Origin: Candidatus Euphemobacter frigidus
Lineage (GTDB): Bacteria > Auribacterota > Erginobacteria > Erginobacterales > Erginobacteraceae
Length of the DNA: 32,168 nt
Direction of reading: 5' to 3'
Assembly: GCA_030765805.1 (NCBI GenBank)
Contig: JAVCDH010000042.1
Location: 1-32,168 of the forward strand
Both the position numbers and the translations under genes were made by a program. Of this stretch, positions 14,667 through 23,537 are shown piece by piece (within the stretch, counting starts at the first letter, position 1; each line of letters begins with the position of its first letter). The notes beneath the pieces were generated by a model that saw nothing but the letters and a program-made list of their open reading frames with translations, was not told where the DNA came from and did no database searches.

Positions 14667-15851
14667 ATGCAGACTAAAAAAAACATAGTCTACTTCTCCC
14701 GGGAGAGCGTGGTCTTCTTCACCTACATGTTGCCCATCTGGAAGAAGACCGGCGGAGTGTTTGTCACCGAATCGGAATCCCTTTATAATTATGTAAAAAC
14801 CAATTACCCGTTAATTGAAAGTTACCTGGATAAACGGAAGAATCTGGCCCGCTACCAACCCGGGGCAGTCGTCTTAGCCGGCGATGAGCGAAAAATCCAT
14901 CCTAAATATAAACTCGTGCAGGTATTTCATGGTCTCGCTGATAAAAAGGGTGTGTATGATAAGAACAACTTCAAAAATCGGGAAAGCATATTTTTCTTAA
15001 TAAGTCGCTTTATAGAACATCATCTGCCCGCGTGTTTTAAAAAGTTCAGCCTTTTGAGTGATGATTTATGGCACCCTTTTAAGCTATTACATTTGGACAA
15101 GCTTATAAAAGATAGAAATAGCCTCCTCTGCTTAACTGGAAAACATATGGAAGAAAAATTGAGGTCCATAAATGTTCTGACTGATAACAACTGGGCAGCA
15201 GTCGGATTCCCGCGACTGGACGTCTTGGCCAACAATGAATTATCACGAGATAAAATTGTTAAGGAACTTAAACTCAACCCGGATCAACAGACAATTATCT
15301 ATGCGCCAACCTGGCACGGAGTCGGCAGGATCAACCTTAGTTCTATCCCCGACCTGGGTTTGGAAGTCTGTCAAGCGGCCGGCAGCGAGGTGAACTTCAT
15401 CTTCAAACCTCATCCCAACGTCATCGCGAATGATGAATTCCCGGAAGCCATGGAAAAAATTGCTGAGTACATAAAAAAACATTCGAACTGTTTTTACCCC
15501 GATCCCAATATCGATCCAATCCCCCTGATGTATATATCGGATCTGATGATAACGGATTTCTCTTCGGTCGCGGTCGACTATCTCGCTTTTGATAAACCCA
15601 TGGTATTCATTGATCATCTTGGAGAGAGATGGTCCGACCACGATCTGGTGGAAGTTTGGGTGCGGGAGGCGGGGGAGATAGTGCGGGACCCGGACCAACT
15701 TCGGCCGGCAATTCAAAAGTGCCTGGCTAATTCATTGGACAGATCAGAGATACGGCAAAAATTTCGCGACTATTTCTTTTATTCTCTGGACGGCAAAGCA
15801 TCGGAGCGAGCGGCAGAAGCCATCCTCGAACTTGCCCGGATGGAGCAGTAA
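14667..15851 (+). CDS. CDP-glycerol glycerophosphotransferase family protein (TagB/TagF-like)
   Basis: A 394-residue transferase of the family that moves polyol- or alditol-phosphate groups from CDP-linked donors onto envelope glycans. Signature segments are VFHGLADKKG near 87-96, PTWHG at 214-218, KPHPN at 247-251, and the end motif SDLMITDFSSVAVDYLAFDKPMVF at 291-314. There is no transmembrane helix; such proteins act on the cytoplasmic face of the membrane. It follows the NTase-methyltransferase fusion with a three-base gap, the expected pairing of donor synthesis and transfer. The stretch at about 14930-15210 is clearly richer in A and T than neighbouring genes, hinting at separate acquisition. 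In a lipid-A-making bacterium it would decorate LPS or capsule rather than teichoic acid. Donor and acceptor are unknown. Confidence 0.9.
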   Translation: MQTKKNIVYFSRESVVFFTYMLPIWKKTGGVFVTESESLYNYVKTNYPLIESYLDKRKNLARYQPGAVVLAGDERKIHPKYKLVQVFHGLADKKGVYDKNNFKNRESIFFLISRFIEHHLPACFKKFSLLSDDLWHPFKLLHLDKLIKDRNSLLCLTGKHMEEKLRSINVLTDNNWAAVGFPRLDVLANNELSRDKIVKELKLNPDQQTIIYAPTWHGVGRINLSSIPDLGLEVCQAAGSEVNFIFKPHPNVIANDEFPEAMEKIAEYIKKHSNCFYPDPNIDPIPLMYISDLMITDFSSVAVDYLAFDKPMVFIDHLGERWSDHDLVEVWVREAGEIVRDPDQLRPAIQKCLANSLDRSEIRQKFRDYFFYSLDGKASERAAEAILELARMEQ

Positions 15852-15916
15852 GCGTTATACGAGAAATAAGCAGACAATCCAGCTGAATGCAGGTTTAATG
15901 GTCCGAACATTCCGAC

Positions 15917-15959
15917 GCTAATGATACAAAACACGTACGACGTGTTTTGTATCATTAGC
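15917..15959. repeat. Perfect 20-bp inverted repeat (hairpin) between operons
   Basis: The arms at 15917-15936 and 15940-15959 are perfect reverse complements of 20 bases with a 3-base loop (ACG). The repeat sits in the 127-base gap between the polyol-phosphate transferase and the first ArnT-like gene. No U-run follows on either strand, so it is not a classical intrinsic terminator. It could be a factor-assisted terminator, an mRNA stabiliser or a small mobile-element relic. Confidence 0.9.
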
Positions 15960-15978
15960 ATTGAAATGCGCAGAATAA

Positions 15979-17634
15979 ATGAAGAATGAAAGTTCAATCC
16001 CGTTCTGGGTTATCCTGCTTGTTCTGGCGACCCTGGCAGTCGGGGTGGGGGGGCATGAAGTCTGGACCCCGGATGAGCCGCGGGAGGCGGCGATTGCCCG
16101 ATCGATCTTCTCCAGCCGAACTTGGCTGATCCCGGAGCTGGGCGGCCAGCCCTTCGTGGAGAAACCCCCCCTTTACTACTGGGTCTCGGCCCTGATGATG
16201 CGCTCTTTGGGAGCAATCATCGGACCCACGACCGCGGCTCGCGCCACCTCCGCCCTCTGCGCCGCGTTGACACTGCTGGTGACTTGGTTGGTGGTCAGAA
16301 GATCCTGGGGACGGTTCCGGGGATGGGCTGTTCTCTTAATCCTGGGGACGATGTTCGGTTTTGTCCGGGCCGGCCACTGGATCATCATCGACCCTCTCCT
16401 GATGCTGCTCATCTCCGCGTCCGTCCTGCTCCTCTTCCTGGGGCTGGACCGGGAACGGGATACCGCGCTCCTGGCCGGTTACTGCATGGCCGGATTGGCT
16501 TTTCTGACCAAGGGGTTTGTTGCCTGGATGCTGCTTTTCCTTCCCTGGGGGCTGCTCGGCGGTCTATATTTTCGGTCCATCCGCCGCCGGCCGGGACTCC
16601 ACCTGGCCGGACTGCTGCTTCTGCTGGGGCCGCCGGCAGTCTGGATGGGAGCCTTCTACCTCCAGGCCGGCCCGGAACTCTGGCGGGAGTGGTTCATCGA
16701 CAATCAGATCGGCCGGTTTACCGGCGGGTCGGCGCACCTGGGGCATATTAAAGGCCCCTTCTATTACCTCTGGATGCTCCCCCTGATACTCCTCCCCTGG
16801 ACCCCGGCTCTGATCGGCTGGGCTGTCGCCCGCGGCTGGAGAAGCCGGCCCGGCCAGAGCGGAGAGGGCCGGAACCTCCTCTTTCTCTCACTCGCCTGGG
16901 GATTGGGTGGAGTGCTCCTCCTCTCGCTGGCCGGGACCAAGCGGGAGGTCTATCTCTATCCGCTCCTGCCGGCATTCGCGATTATGACCGCTGCTGGCTT
17001 CGCGACGATCCCCCGCTGGTCCGGGGTAGTCATCCGGGTCCTCTGCGGCATCTTCTTACTGGTGCTGCTCGTCTTCTCATTCTTCATCCTGGACTGGGAA
17101 GCCGGGAGTCTTACCACGGCCGTGGGGATCAATCTTCCGGTTCTGCTCTGCGCCGGAGCCGGGATTATCTCGTTCCTCTATCTGAAGAAGAGGCCGGTGG
17201 CCCAGACCGCCGCGGTGGCCTCCCTCTTTTATATCGCCGCGAGTCTCACGGCGATGCCGGTCCTCGATAAGGTCTGGAGCTACCGGCCGATGACCGGGGT
17301 ACTGGCAGCGGCCATACCGGCAGAGTTCCGGGACCGAGTCTGTGTCTGGGGGAATGATGAGACGACCCAGGCGGTCTTCTCTTATTATCGGGACATCACG
17401 CTCCCGATGATAAAAGATCCGATCCGGGTAACCACCATCCTGAAAGGTGAAGATCCGGCGTTCGACCTGATCGTTATCCCCCGGCTGGGTGAGTTCGAAG
17501 AGTCCAACCCTTTTGCCCCTTCCTGGAAAACTCTCGCCCGGGCCGGAAAGGGGCGGCGGCGCGTCTTTTACTTGATTACGAAAGATGAGGAGAACACTAA
17601 AAACGGATTACCGGAGTCGATAAATGGAAATTAA
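15979..17634 (+). CDS. ArnT-like / GT39-family membrane glycosyltransferase (paralogue 1)
   Basis: A polytopic inner-membrane transferase of the protein-mannosyltransferase/ArnT superfamily, which uses polyprenyl-phosphate sugars and acts on the periplasmic side. The 551-residue protein (ArnT of E. coli has 550) has an N-terminal helix, then the first periplasmic loop with the catalytic-type acidic residues in WTPDEPREA (Asp32, Glu33) and GQPFVEKPPLYYW (Glu61, Lys62). About a dozen hydrophobic helices follow, and a soluble C-terminal domain starts near residue 435. The gene is the first of the arn run and overlaps the next paralogue by 11 bases. The ribosome site is weak. It may transfer Ara4N or another undecaprenyl-linked sugar to lipid A, LPS or protein; three paralogues here suggest different acceptors. 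Confidence 0.9.
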   Translation: MKNESSIPFWVILLVLATLAVGVGGHEVWTPDEPREAAIARSIFSSRTWLIPELGGQPFVEKPPLYYWVSALMMRSLGAIIGPTTAARATSALCAALTLLVTWLVVRRSWGRFRGWAVLLILGTMFGFVRAGHWIIIDPLLMLLISASVLLLFLGLDRERDTALLAGYCMAGLAFLTKGFVAWMLLFLPWGLLGGLYFRSIRRRPGLHLAGLLLLLGPPAVWMGAFYLQAGPELWREWFIDNQIGRFTGGSAHLGHIKGPFYYLWMLPLILLPWTPALIGWAVARGWRSRPGQSGEGRNLLFLSLAWGLGGVLLLSLAGTKREVYLYPLLPAFAIMTAAGFATIPRWSGVVIRVLCGIFLLVLLVFSFFILDWEAGSLTTAVGINLPVLLCAGAGIISFLYLKKRPVAQTAAVASLFYIAASLTAMPVLDKVWSYRPMTGVLAAAIPAEFRDRVCVWGNDETTQAVFSYYRDITLPMIKDPIRVTTILKGEDPAFDLIVIPRLGEFEESNPFAPSWKTLARAGKGRRRVFYLITKDEENTKNGLPESINGN

Positions 17635-19321
17635 CAGTAAAAAAAGAGGCCGGGGTGCGGGAGGCAGCAAGATACCGGCATGGGTGATCCTGATCTGCCT
17701 GGCCACGCTGGTCTTCGGGATCGCCGGACACGCGCTCTGGACCGCCGATGAGCCCCGGGAGGCGGAGATCGCCCGGGAGATGGCGGCGGGCGGCTCCTGG
17801 GTCATCCCCCACCTGGCGGGAGTTCCTTTTGTCGAGAAGCCGCCCCTCTATTACTGGCTCTCGGCCCTGGCAATGATGACGGCAGGGAAGATAGTCGGAA
17901 CAACGGTCGCGGCACGGGCAATCGCGGCGCTCTGCGGAGCCTTAACCCTCTGGATTCTCTGGCTGGTTCTTCGGGAATACCTGGGGCGATACCGGGCGCG
18001 GGCGGCGGTTCTTATCCTGACGACCATGGCCGGCTTCTTTCAGGCCACTCACTGGATATTGATCGACCCCCTTCTGATGCTGCTGGTCACCGCGGCCGTC
18101 CTCTTTTTCTTCCAGGGCTTCGACCGGGACCGTCCTTCTCTCCTGCTCGGAGCGTATCTCGCGGCCGGTTTGGCCTTTCTGACCAAGGGCTTCGTCGCCT
18201 GGGGCCTCCTGGCCGTCCCCTGGGGCTGCCTGATGGTTCTCTATTTCAGGGAGATTGCCAAGAGGCCACTCCTCCACCTGGCGGGGATCCTCCTCCTGAT
18301 CGGGCCCGGGCTGGCCTGGGCCGTGGCTTTCTATTCCCGGGGCGGGCCGGAGTTATGGAATGAATGGTTCATCAACAATCAGATCGGCCGTTTCTCCGGA
18401 CAGACGACCCATTCTCATGAACGCGGGATGCTCTACTATCTCGGGGTCGCGCCTATCCTTCTTCTCCCCTGGACCCCGCTCCTTCTCGGCGGGATCCGCC
18501 GCCGGAGCCGGGATAGGATCGAAGAGGCGGAATCAGGGGGACAGGCACTACTCAAAGTAGCCCTGGCCTGGGCTCTCGGAGGACTTATTCTACTCTCCCT
18601 GGCCAGTACCAAGCGCGGTATCTACCTCTATCCGTTGCTGCCCGGCTTCGCGTGTCTCGCGGCCTTCTCTCTTAATAAGAACCCCTACTGGGTGGAGGTG
18701 GTCTACCGGTTCCTCTGCCCTATCCTAGTCCTTCCGTCCCTTCTCCTCTCTCTGGTTATTTCGGGCCGCCTCCTCTCTCTAATTCCCCCGACACTGACCT
18801 GGAAAGGGACCGGCATTGGGCTGGACTTCAATCCTATCGTCATTATTCTGGCAGTCGCGGGGATATTCGCCCTCGTTCGTTTCAAGAACAATCTCCTTCC
18901 CCGGGTCGCGACAGTCAGCGGTCTACTCTATCTGACCGTCATCTTCGCGGTCTTCCCCCTGATCGACGCGGAGAAGAACTACGAGCCGGCCACCCGGCGT
19001 CTGACCGCTGCCATCCCAACGGAAGGCCGGGGCCGGGTCTGCGGGTGGTATACGGACGAGACCATCCGGGCCATCTTCTCATATTATACCGGGTTGACCC
19101 TGATCGACCTGCGTGATAAAGTAAATCCTGAAAAAAATCTGGGCCGTCTGGCCAATATTCTCAGCGGGAATGACGAGGTCTATGACTCAGTCATCGTATT
19201 GCTAAAGAGAGATAGAGAGTTTCCTCCGAAAGGGATGCCGGAGGCCTCATTTCAGATTGTCAAAGAGGAAAAAATGGGCCGGAATCGCCGGCTATTGTTG
19301 CTGACCGGGCAGAGAAAGTAA
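17624..19321 (+). CDS. ArnT-like / GT39-family membrane glycosyltransferase (paralogue 2)
   Basis: Tandem paralogue of the preceding gene, 565 residues, with recognisable similarity along its whole length (for example WTADEPREAEIAREM, PFVEKPPLYYWLSAL, LAGLAFLTKGFVAWG, ILLLPWTPLLLGG). The active-site-type residues are Asp42 and Glu43 in DEPR, and Glu71 and Lys72 in EKPP. The N-terminus carries an extra basic stretch, KKRGRGAGGSK, expected to be cytoplasmic. It begins inside the end of paralogue 1 and ends 15 bases before arnB, so it is in the arn transcript. Its N-terminus is also the closest match of the three genes to the deleted pseudogene at 11961. Family assignment is firm. Which paralogue is the true lipid A Ara4N transferase cannot be decided from sequence alone. 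Confidence 0.9.
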   Translation: MEINSKKRGRGAGGSKIPAWVILICLATLVFGIAGHALWTADEPREAEIAREMAAGGSWVIPHLAGVPFVEKPPLYYWLSALAMMTAGKIVGTTVAARAIAALCGALTLWILWLVLREYLGRYRARAAVLILTTMAGFFQATHWILIDPLLMLLVTAAVLFFFQGFDRDRPSLLLGAYLAAGLAFLTKGFVAWGLLAVPWGCLMVLYFREIAKRPLLHLAGILLLIGPGLAWAVAFYSRGGPELWNEWFINNQIGRFSGQTTHSHERGMLYYLGVAPILLLPWTPLLLGGIRRRSRDRIEEAESGGQALLKVALAWALGGLILLSLASTKRGIYLYPLLPGFACLAAFSLNKNPYWVEVVYRFLCPILVLPSLLLSLVISGRLLSLIPPTLTWKGTGIGLDFNPIVIILAVAGIFALVRFKNNLLPRVATVSGLLYLTVIFAVFPLIDAEKNYEPATRRLTAAIPTEGRGRVCGWYTDETIRAIFSYYTGLTLIDLRDKVNPEKNLGRLANILSGNDEVYDSVIVLLKRDREFPPKGMPEASFQIVKEEKMGRNRRLLLLTGQRK

Positions 19322-19336
19322 CAATCCCGAAATAAT

Positions 19337-20497
19337 ATGAGAGCGACATTTTTACCGTTTTCACAACCCGCGATCAATCAGACCGATATCGACGGGGTGG
19401 TGGAAGTCTTAAAATCTGGGTGGATCACCACCGGCCCCAAGACCGCGGCTTTTGAGGAAGCTTTTCGTGCGTACCTGGGAGCCGGGTACAGCGTATCCCT
19501 CTCATCCGGCACCGCCGGCATGCATCTGGTCCTGATGGCCCTGAAGTTATGCCCGGGGGATGAAGTCGTGACCCCTTCCATGACCTGGGGTTCCACGGTC
19601 AACTTGCTCACCATCCTGGGACTAAAACCCGTCTTCGCCGATATCGATCGAAAAACCCTGATGGTGACCCCGGAATCGGTCCGGAAGGTTCTGACCGAAA
19701 AGACCAGGGCTATTATCCCGGTTCATTTCGCGGGAGTTCCGGTTGACCTCGATCCCCTGCGGAAAATAGCGGATGAACATAACGTAATAATGATCGAGGA
19801 CGCCGCCCACGCCCTGGGAACCCGCTACCGGGGGGAACCGATCGGAAAGACCGGGACCGCCGTCTTCAGTTTTCATCCGATCAAGAACATTACCACGGGC
19901 GAAGGCGGAATGGTCGCCACCGACGATGAGGGGTTGGCGGAGAAGGTCCGAATTCTGAAGTTCCACGGGCTGGCTAAAGACGCCTGGCAACGCTACAGCC
20001 GGAACGGAAAAGTTCAGGTAGAGATCATCATGCCCGGATTCAAGTATAATCTGACCGATATCCAGTCTTCCCTGGGTCTGACCCAGTTGGCGAGAGTAGA
20101 TGAGTTGAATACTAAACGGGGGGAACTTGCGGCTCTCTACGATCAGCACCTTGAAGGGCTTGAGGAAATTATCCATCCCCGAGCCCCGGAGTATCCCCAT
20201 CAGAACAGCCACCATCTCTATATCGTATTGCTGGACCTGCGCCGGGTGACCGTCACCCGGGATCAGTTTCTCGAAGAACTGAAGACAAGAAATATCGGGA
20301 CTGGAATCCATTTCCGGCCGGTCCATACTCAGGATTACTACCGGGAGGTGGCGGGATACGGAAGAGGACTTCTCCCGGAGACGGAGTGGGTCGGCGACCG
20401 TCTCTTCTCCCTCCCGCTCTTCCCCGCAATGACCGAGCAGGATGTCAAAGATGTGGCGGAGGCCATTAGGGATACCTTAAATGTGGTTAAGAAATAA
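19337..20497 (+). CDS. arnB: UDP-Ara4N aminotransferase ArnB
   Basis: PLP-dependent aminotransferase of the DegT/DnrJ/EryC1/StrS family that converts UDP-4-keto-pentose to UDP-4-amino-4-deoxy-L-arabinose, using glutamate. The 386-residue protein shows QPAINQTDIDGVVEVLKSGWITTGPK at the start (7 bases longer than shown here is unnecessary for the call), the SSGTAGMHL phosphate-binding region near 57-65, the cofactor-contacting IEDAAHALG at 153-161, and the PLP lysine Lys183 in SFHPIKNITTGEGGM. It stands at the head of the conserved arnB-arnC-arnA-arnD order, 15 bases after the second ArnT-like gene. Length and motifs match enterobacterial ArnB. Context makes the ArnB call much better than a generic DegT call. 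Confidence 0.94.
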   Translation: MRATFLPFSQPAINQTDIDGVVEVLKSGWITTGPKTAAFEEAFRAYLGAGYSVSLSSGTAGMHLVLMALKLCPGDEVVTPSMTWGSTVNLLTILGLKPVFADIDRKTLMVTPESVRKVLTEKTRAIIPVHFAGVPVDLDPLRKIADEHNVIMIEDAAHALGTRYRGEPIGKTGTAVFSFHPIKNITTGEGGMVATDDEGLAEKVRILKFHGLAKDAWQRYSRNGKVQVEIIMPGFKYNLTDIQSSLGLTQLARVDELNTKRGELAALYDQHLEGLEEIIHPRAPEYPHQNSHHLYIVLLDLRRVTVTRDQFLEELKTRNIGTGIHFRPVHTQDYYREVAGYGRGLLPETEWVGDRLFSLPLFPAMTEQDVKDVAEAIRDTLNVVKK

Positions 20498-20512
20498 ACC
20501 AATGGATTATCC

Positions 20513-21514
20513 ATGCGCAAAATGACTGAATACAACAAACTTAATCCAAAATCCGTATCCGTTGTCGTCCCGGTTTACAACGAGAAAGAAAACCTCCCTG
20601 CGTTCATCGGGAGGACGATGGAGGTCCTGGATGGCTTGGGCTGTCCGGTCGAGTTAATTCTGGTCGATGATGGGAGCCGGGACGGTTCTCCAGCCATCAT
20701 CAGTGAAGCAGCCAAACAGCATCCGGGCCGGATTACCGGGATCTTCTTCAACCGCAATTACGGACAGCATACCGCGGTTATCGCGGGGCTTTCAGAGAGC
20801 AGAGGAGAGATCGTCGTCACACTCGATGCCGATCTCCAGAATCCTCCGGAGGAGATCCCGAAACTGGTGGCCAAAGCGGATGAGGGATATGATGTGGTGG
20901 GGACAGTAAGAGTCGGACGCCAAGACTCGCCTTTCCGGAAGCTGTTTTCCTGGTTGATCAATCAGGTAACTGCGAAAACGACCGGGGTGCGGATGAAGGA
21001 TTACGGCTGCATGCTCCGCGCCTATAGCCGGCCCGTGGTCGATGCTATCCTCCAGTGCCCCGAGCGAAGCACCTTCATCCCGGTCCTGGCTAATACCTTC
21101 GCCGATAAGACCGCTGAGATCGAGGTCGCCCACGCCGAGCGGCCGGCCGGGGAATCGAAGTACAACATCTTGAAGCTCATCAACCTGCAGTTCGATCTCC
21201 TGACCAGCATGACGACCTTTCCTCTTCGCCTGTTGAGTTTTATCGGTGCGATCATCTCGCTGATCGGGATCGGGTTCGGCCTCTTTCTCTTGATTATGCG
21301 TCTTCTGGCCGGCCCGGATTGGGCGGCCCAGGGCGTCTTCACCCTCTTCGCCATCCTCTTCTTCTTCGTCGGCGCCCAGTTCATCGCCATGGGACTGATC
21401 GGGGAGTATGTCGGTCGGATCTACCAGGAAGCCCGGGGGCGCCCCCGCTACTTCGTCCGGGAACGAGTCGGTGCTTCTTCCCTTCCTGATATAAAAATTA
21501 ACAGTTCAACTTAA
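20513..21514 (+). CDS. arnC: Undecaprenyl-phosphate Ara4FN transferase ArnC
   Basis: Transfers 4-deoxy-4-formamido-L-arabinose from UDP to undecaprenyl phosphate at the inner membrane. It is a GT2-family enzyme of 333 residues. The catalytic domain has VSVVVPVYNEKENLPAF near 15-31, VDDGSRDGS at 51-59 and the DADL metal site at 105-108 (LDADLQNPPEEIPKL). Two C-terminal transmembrane helices lie at about 242-266 and 277-300, ending in the family signature GLIGEYVGRIYQEARGRPRYFV. An alternative start three codons downstream (ATG at 20522) is equally possible since neither has a clear ribosome site. It is flanked by arnB (15-base gap) and arnA (17-base gap). Function follows from motifs plus conserved gene order. 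Confidence 0.94.
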   Translation: MRKMTEYNKLNPKSVSVVVPVYNEKENLPAFIGRTMEVLDGLGCPVELILVDDGSRDGSPAIISEAAKQHPGRITGIFFNRNYGQHTAVIAGLSESRGEIVVTLDADLQNPPEEIPKLVAKADEGYDVVGTVRVGRQDSPFRKLFSWLINQVTAKTTGVRMKDYGCMLRAYSRPVVDAILQCPERSTFIPVLANTFADKTAEIEVAHAERPAGESKYNILKLINLQFDLLTSMTTFPLRLLSFIGAIISLIGIGFGLFLLIMRLLAGPDWAAQGVFTLFAILFFFVGAQFIAMGLIGEYVGRIYQEARGRPRYFVRERVGASSLPDIKINSST

Positions 21515-21531
21515 ATGGAAAGTAAAAAACA

Positions 21532-23520
21532 ATGAAAGCGGTTGTTCTTGCCTACCACACTATCGGCTGTACCGGGATCGAGGCTCTCCTCCGGCATGGT
21601 TATGATATTCAGGCCGTCTTCACTCACCGGGACGACCCGGATGAAAACATCTGGTTCCGGTCAGTAGCGGAACTGGCAGCAAAGCAGGGGCTACCGGTCT
21701 ACGCGCCGGATAACATCAATCATCCTCTCTGGGTAGCCCGGATAAAAGAATTAGCGCCGGATGTCATCTTCTCCTTCTACTACCGGAAGATGATATCGAA
21801 GAAGATCCTCGAGATCCCGACCCAGGGCGCCCTCAACCTCCATGGCTCGCTTCTGCCCCGGTACCGGGGCAGGTCTCCCATCAACTGGGTCCTGGTTAAC
21901 GGGGAGACGGAGACCGGTGTCACCCTCCACTACATGACGCCCCGGCCGGATGACGGGGATATCGTGGCCCAAAGATCATTTCCCATCTCCGGGGATGATA
22001 CGGCACTTGATCTTTTCGAGAAAGCCGTTTCCGCCTCCACGGAAGTGCTGGACGAAACCCTCCCCCTGATCGAGAAGGGGACGGCACCGCGGACCCCCCA
22101 GGATCATTCACAGGCGACCTACTTCGGGGGACGCAAGCCGGCCGATGGGAAGATAGACTGGTCAAAACCGGCCCGGGAGATCAACAATCTGGTCCGGGCC
22201 GTTACCCATCCCTTTCCGGGCGCGTTTACCCTCAAAGGAGATCAGAGAGTTTTCGTCTGGAAGGCCCGGGTCGTCCCTGATAACCAGGATGCGAAACCGG
22301 GAACTGTAATCTCGGTCGATCCGCTCACCGTAGCCTGCGGTGAAGATACCCTGGCCATCAGCCAGGCCCAGCCGGAGGGCTTGGTCCCGATGACCGGACG
22401 CCAGACGGCGGAGGAACTCGGGCTGGTCCCCGGATCGAGGCTCGGCCATATCGATCGGACGTTACTCTCCCCCTTCAAGCCGACTCGGATCCTGATCCTG
22501 GGTGTGAGCGGATTCATCGGTAATGCCCTGGTGGAACGGTTGATCGAGGAAGAAAAGTATGAAATATACGGGATGGACCTGCAGTCCGACAATATCGAGC
22601 GGTTCATCGGGCGCCCCCGTTTCCATTTTGTCGAAGGCGATATCAGCATCAACCGGGAGTGGATCGAGTATCATGTCCGGAAGTGCGACGTCATTCTCCC
22701 CCTGGTCGCGATCGCGACCCCGATCGAGTACGTCCGCAACCCTCTCCGGGTCTTTAAGCTGGACTTCGAAGAGAACCTGCGGATCGTCCGTTACTGTTCC
22801 CGCTTCAACAAGCGGCTGGTCTTTCCCTCCACCTCGGAAGTTTACGGGATGTGCCCGGATGAAGAGTTTGATGAGAACCGGAGCAACCTGGTCACCGGTC
22901 CGATCCGGATGCAGCGCTGGATCTACAGCTGCAGCAAACAGCTCCTCGACCGGGTCATCTGGGCTTATGGGGTGCAGGAGGGGCTCAGCTTCACTCTCTT
23001 CCGTCCGTTCAACTGGCTGGGCCCCCGGCTGGACAGCCTCGATTCCGCCCGGATCGGCAGCTCCCGGGCGATCACCCAGTTAATCCTGAACCTGGTCAGC
23101 GGAACGCCGATTCAGCTGGTCGACGGCGGATCGCAGAAACGGTGTTTCACCGATATCCGCGACGGCATCGAGTGTCTCTTCCGGATCATCGAAAATAAAG
23201 ACGACCGCGCCACCGGTCAGATCTTCAATATCGGCAACCCAGCCAACGAGGCCAGCATCCGGGAACTGGCGAAGATCGTAACCGAACAGTTCGATCGGCA
23301 CCCATTGCGGAAGCTTTTTCCGCCTTCCGCGGGGATGATAGAAGTCGAGAGCGGCCGCTATTACGGGAAGGGCGGCTACCAGGATGTCACCCACCGGCGG
23401 CCTTCCATCCGCAGTGCTGAAAAGAAACTGAATTGGAAGCCGGAGATCTCCCTCGATGAGGCGATCCGCTCCACTCTTGACTTTTTCATGCGGGAAGCGG
23501 CGGAAAAACTTAATTCATAG
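21532..23520 (+). CDS. arnA: Bifunctional ArnA: UDP-Ara4N formyltransferase / UDP-GlcA decarboxylase
   Basis: Two-domain cytoplasmic enzyme; 662 residues against 660 in E. coli. Residues 1-300 form the N-10-formyltetrahydrofolate-dependent formyltransferase, with the catalytic Asn102 and His104 in [13 protein letters not shown] and the aspartate at 140-141 in [10 protein letters not shown]. Residues 315-655 form the NAD-dependent oxidative decarboxylase, with the Rossmann motif [14 protein letters not shown] near 324, [11 protein letters not shown] with the catalytic Ser/Glu pair, [17 protein letters not shown] with the Tyr-equivalent region, and [17 protein letters not shown]. The C-terminal half closely resembles the enterobacterial protein, and nothing needed for either activity appears missing. 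It lies between arnC and arnD with gaps of 17 bases. The UDP-glucose dehydrogenase that supplies UDP-glucuronate is not in this window. Confidence 0.97.
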   Translation: MKAVVLAYHTIGCTGIEALLRHGYDIQAVFTHRDDPDENIWFRSVAELAAKQGLPVYAPDNINHPLWVARIKELAPDVIFSFYYRKMISKKILEIPTQGALNLHGSLLPRYRGRSPINWVLVNGETETGVTLHYMTPRPDDGDIVAQRSFPISGDDTALDLFEKAVSASTEVLDETLPLIEKGTAPRTPQDHSQATYFGGRKPADGKIDWSKPAREINNLVRAVTHPFPGAFTLKGDQRVFVWKARVVPDNQDAKPGTVISVDPLTVACGEDTLAISQAQPEGLVPMTGRQTAEELGLVPGSRLGHIDRTLLSPFKPTRILILGVSGFIGNALVERLIEEEKYEIYGMDLQSDNIERFIGRPRFHFVEGDISINREWIEYHVRKCDVILPLVAIATPIEYVRNPLRVFKLDFEENLRIVRYCSRFNKRLVFPSTSEVYGMCPDEEFDENRSNLVTGPIRMQRWIYSCSKQLLDRVIWAYGVQEGLSFTLFRPFNWLGPRLDSLDSARIGSSRAITQLILNLVSGTPIQLVDGGSQKRCFTDIRDGIECLFRIIENKDDRATGQIFNIGNPANEASIRELAKIVTEQFDRHPLRKLFPPSAGMIEVESGRYYGKGGYQDVTHRRPSIRSAEKKLNWKPEISLDEAIRSTLDFFMREAAEKLNS

Positions 23521-23537
23521 ATCGGATCGGAATAATA

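Noticed and set aside
15917-15959. Hairpin as a standard intrinsic terminator
   Set aside because: No U-run follows the stem on either strand; kept only as an inverted repeat.
19622-20326. Minus-strand open frame (234 codons) opposite arnB
   Set aside because: Antisense shadow of a well-conserved aminotransferase; the translation shows no family features.
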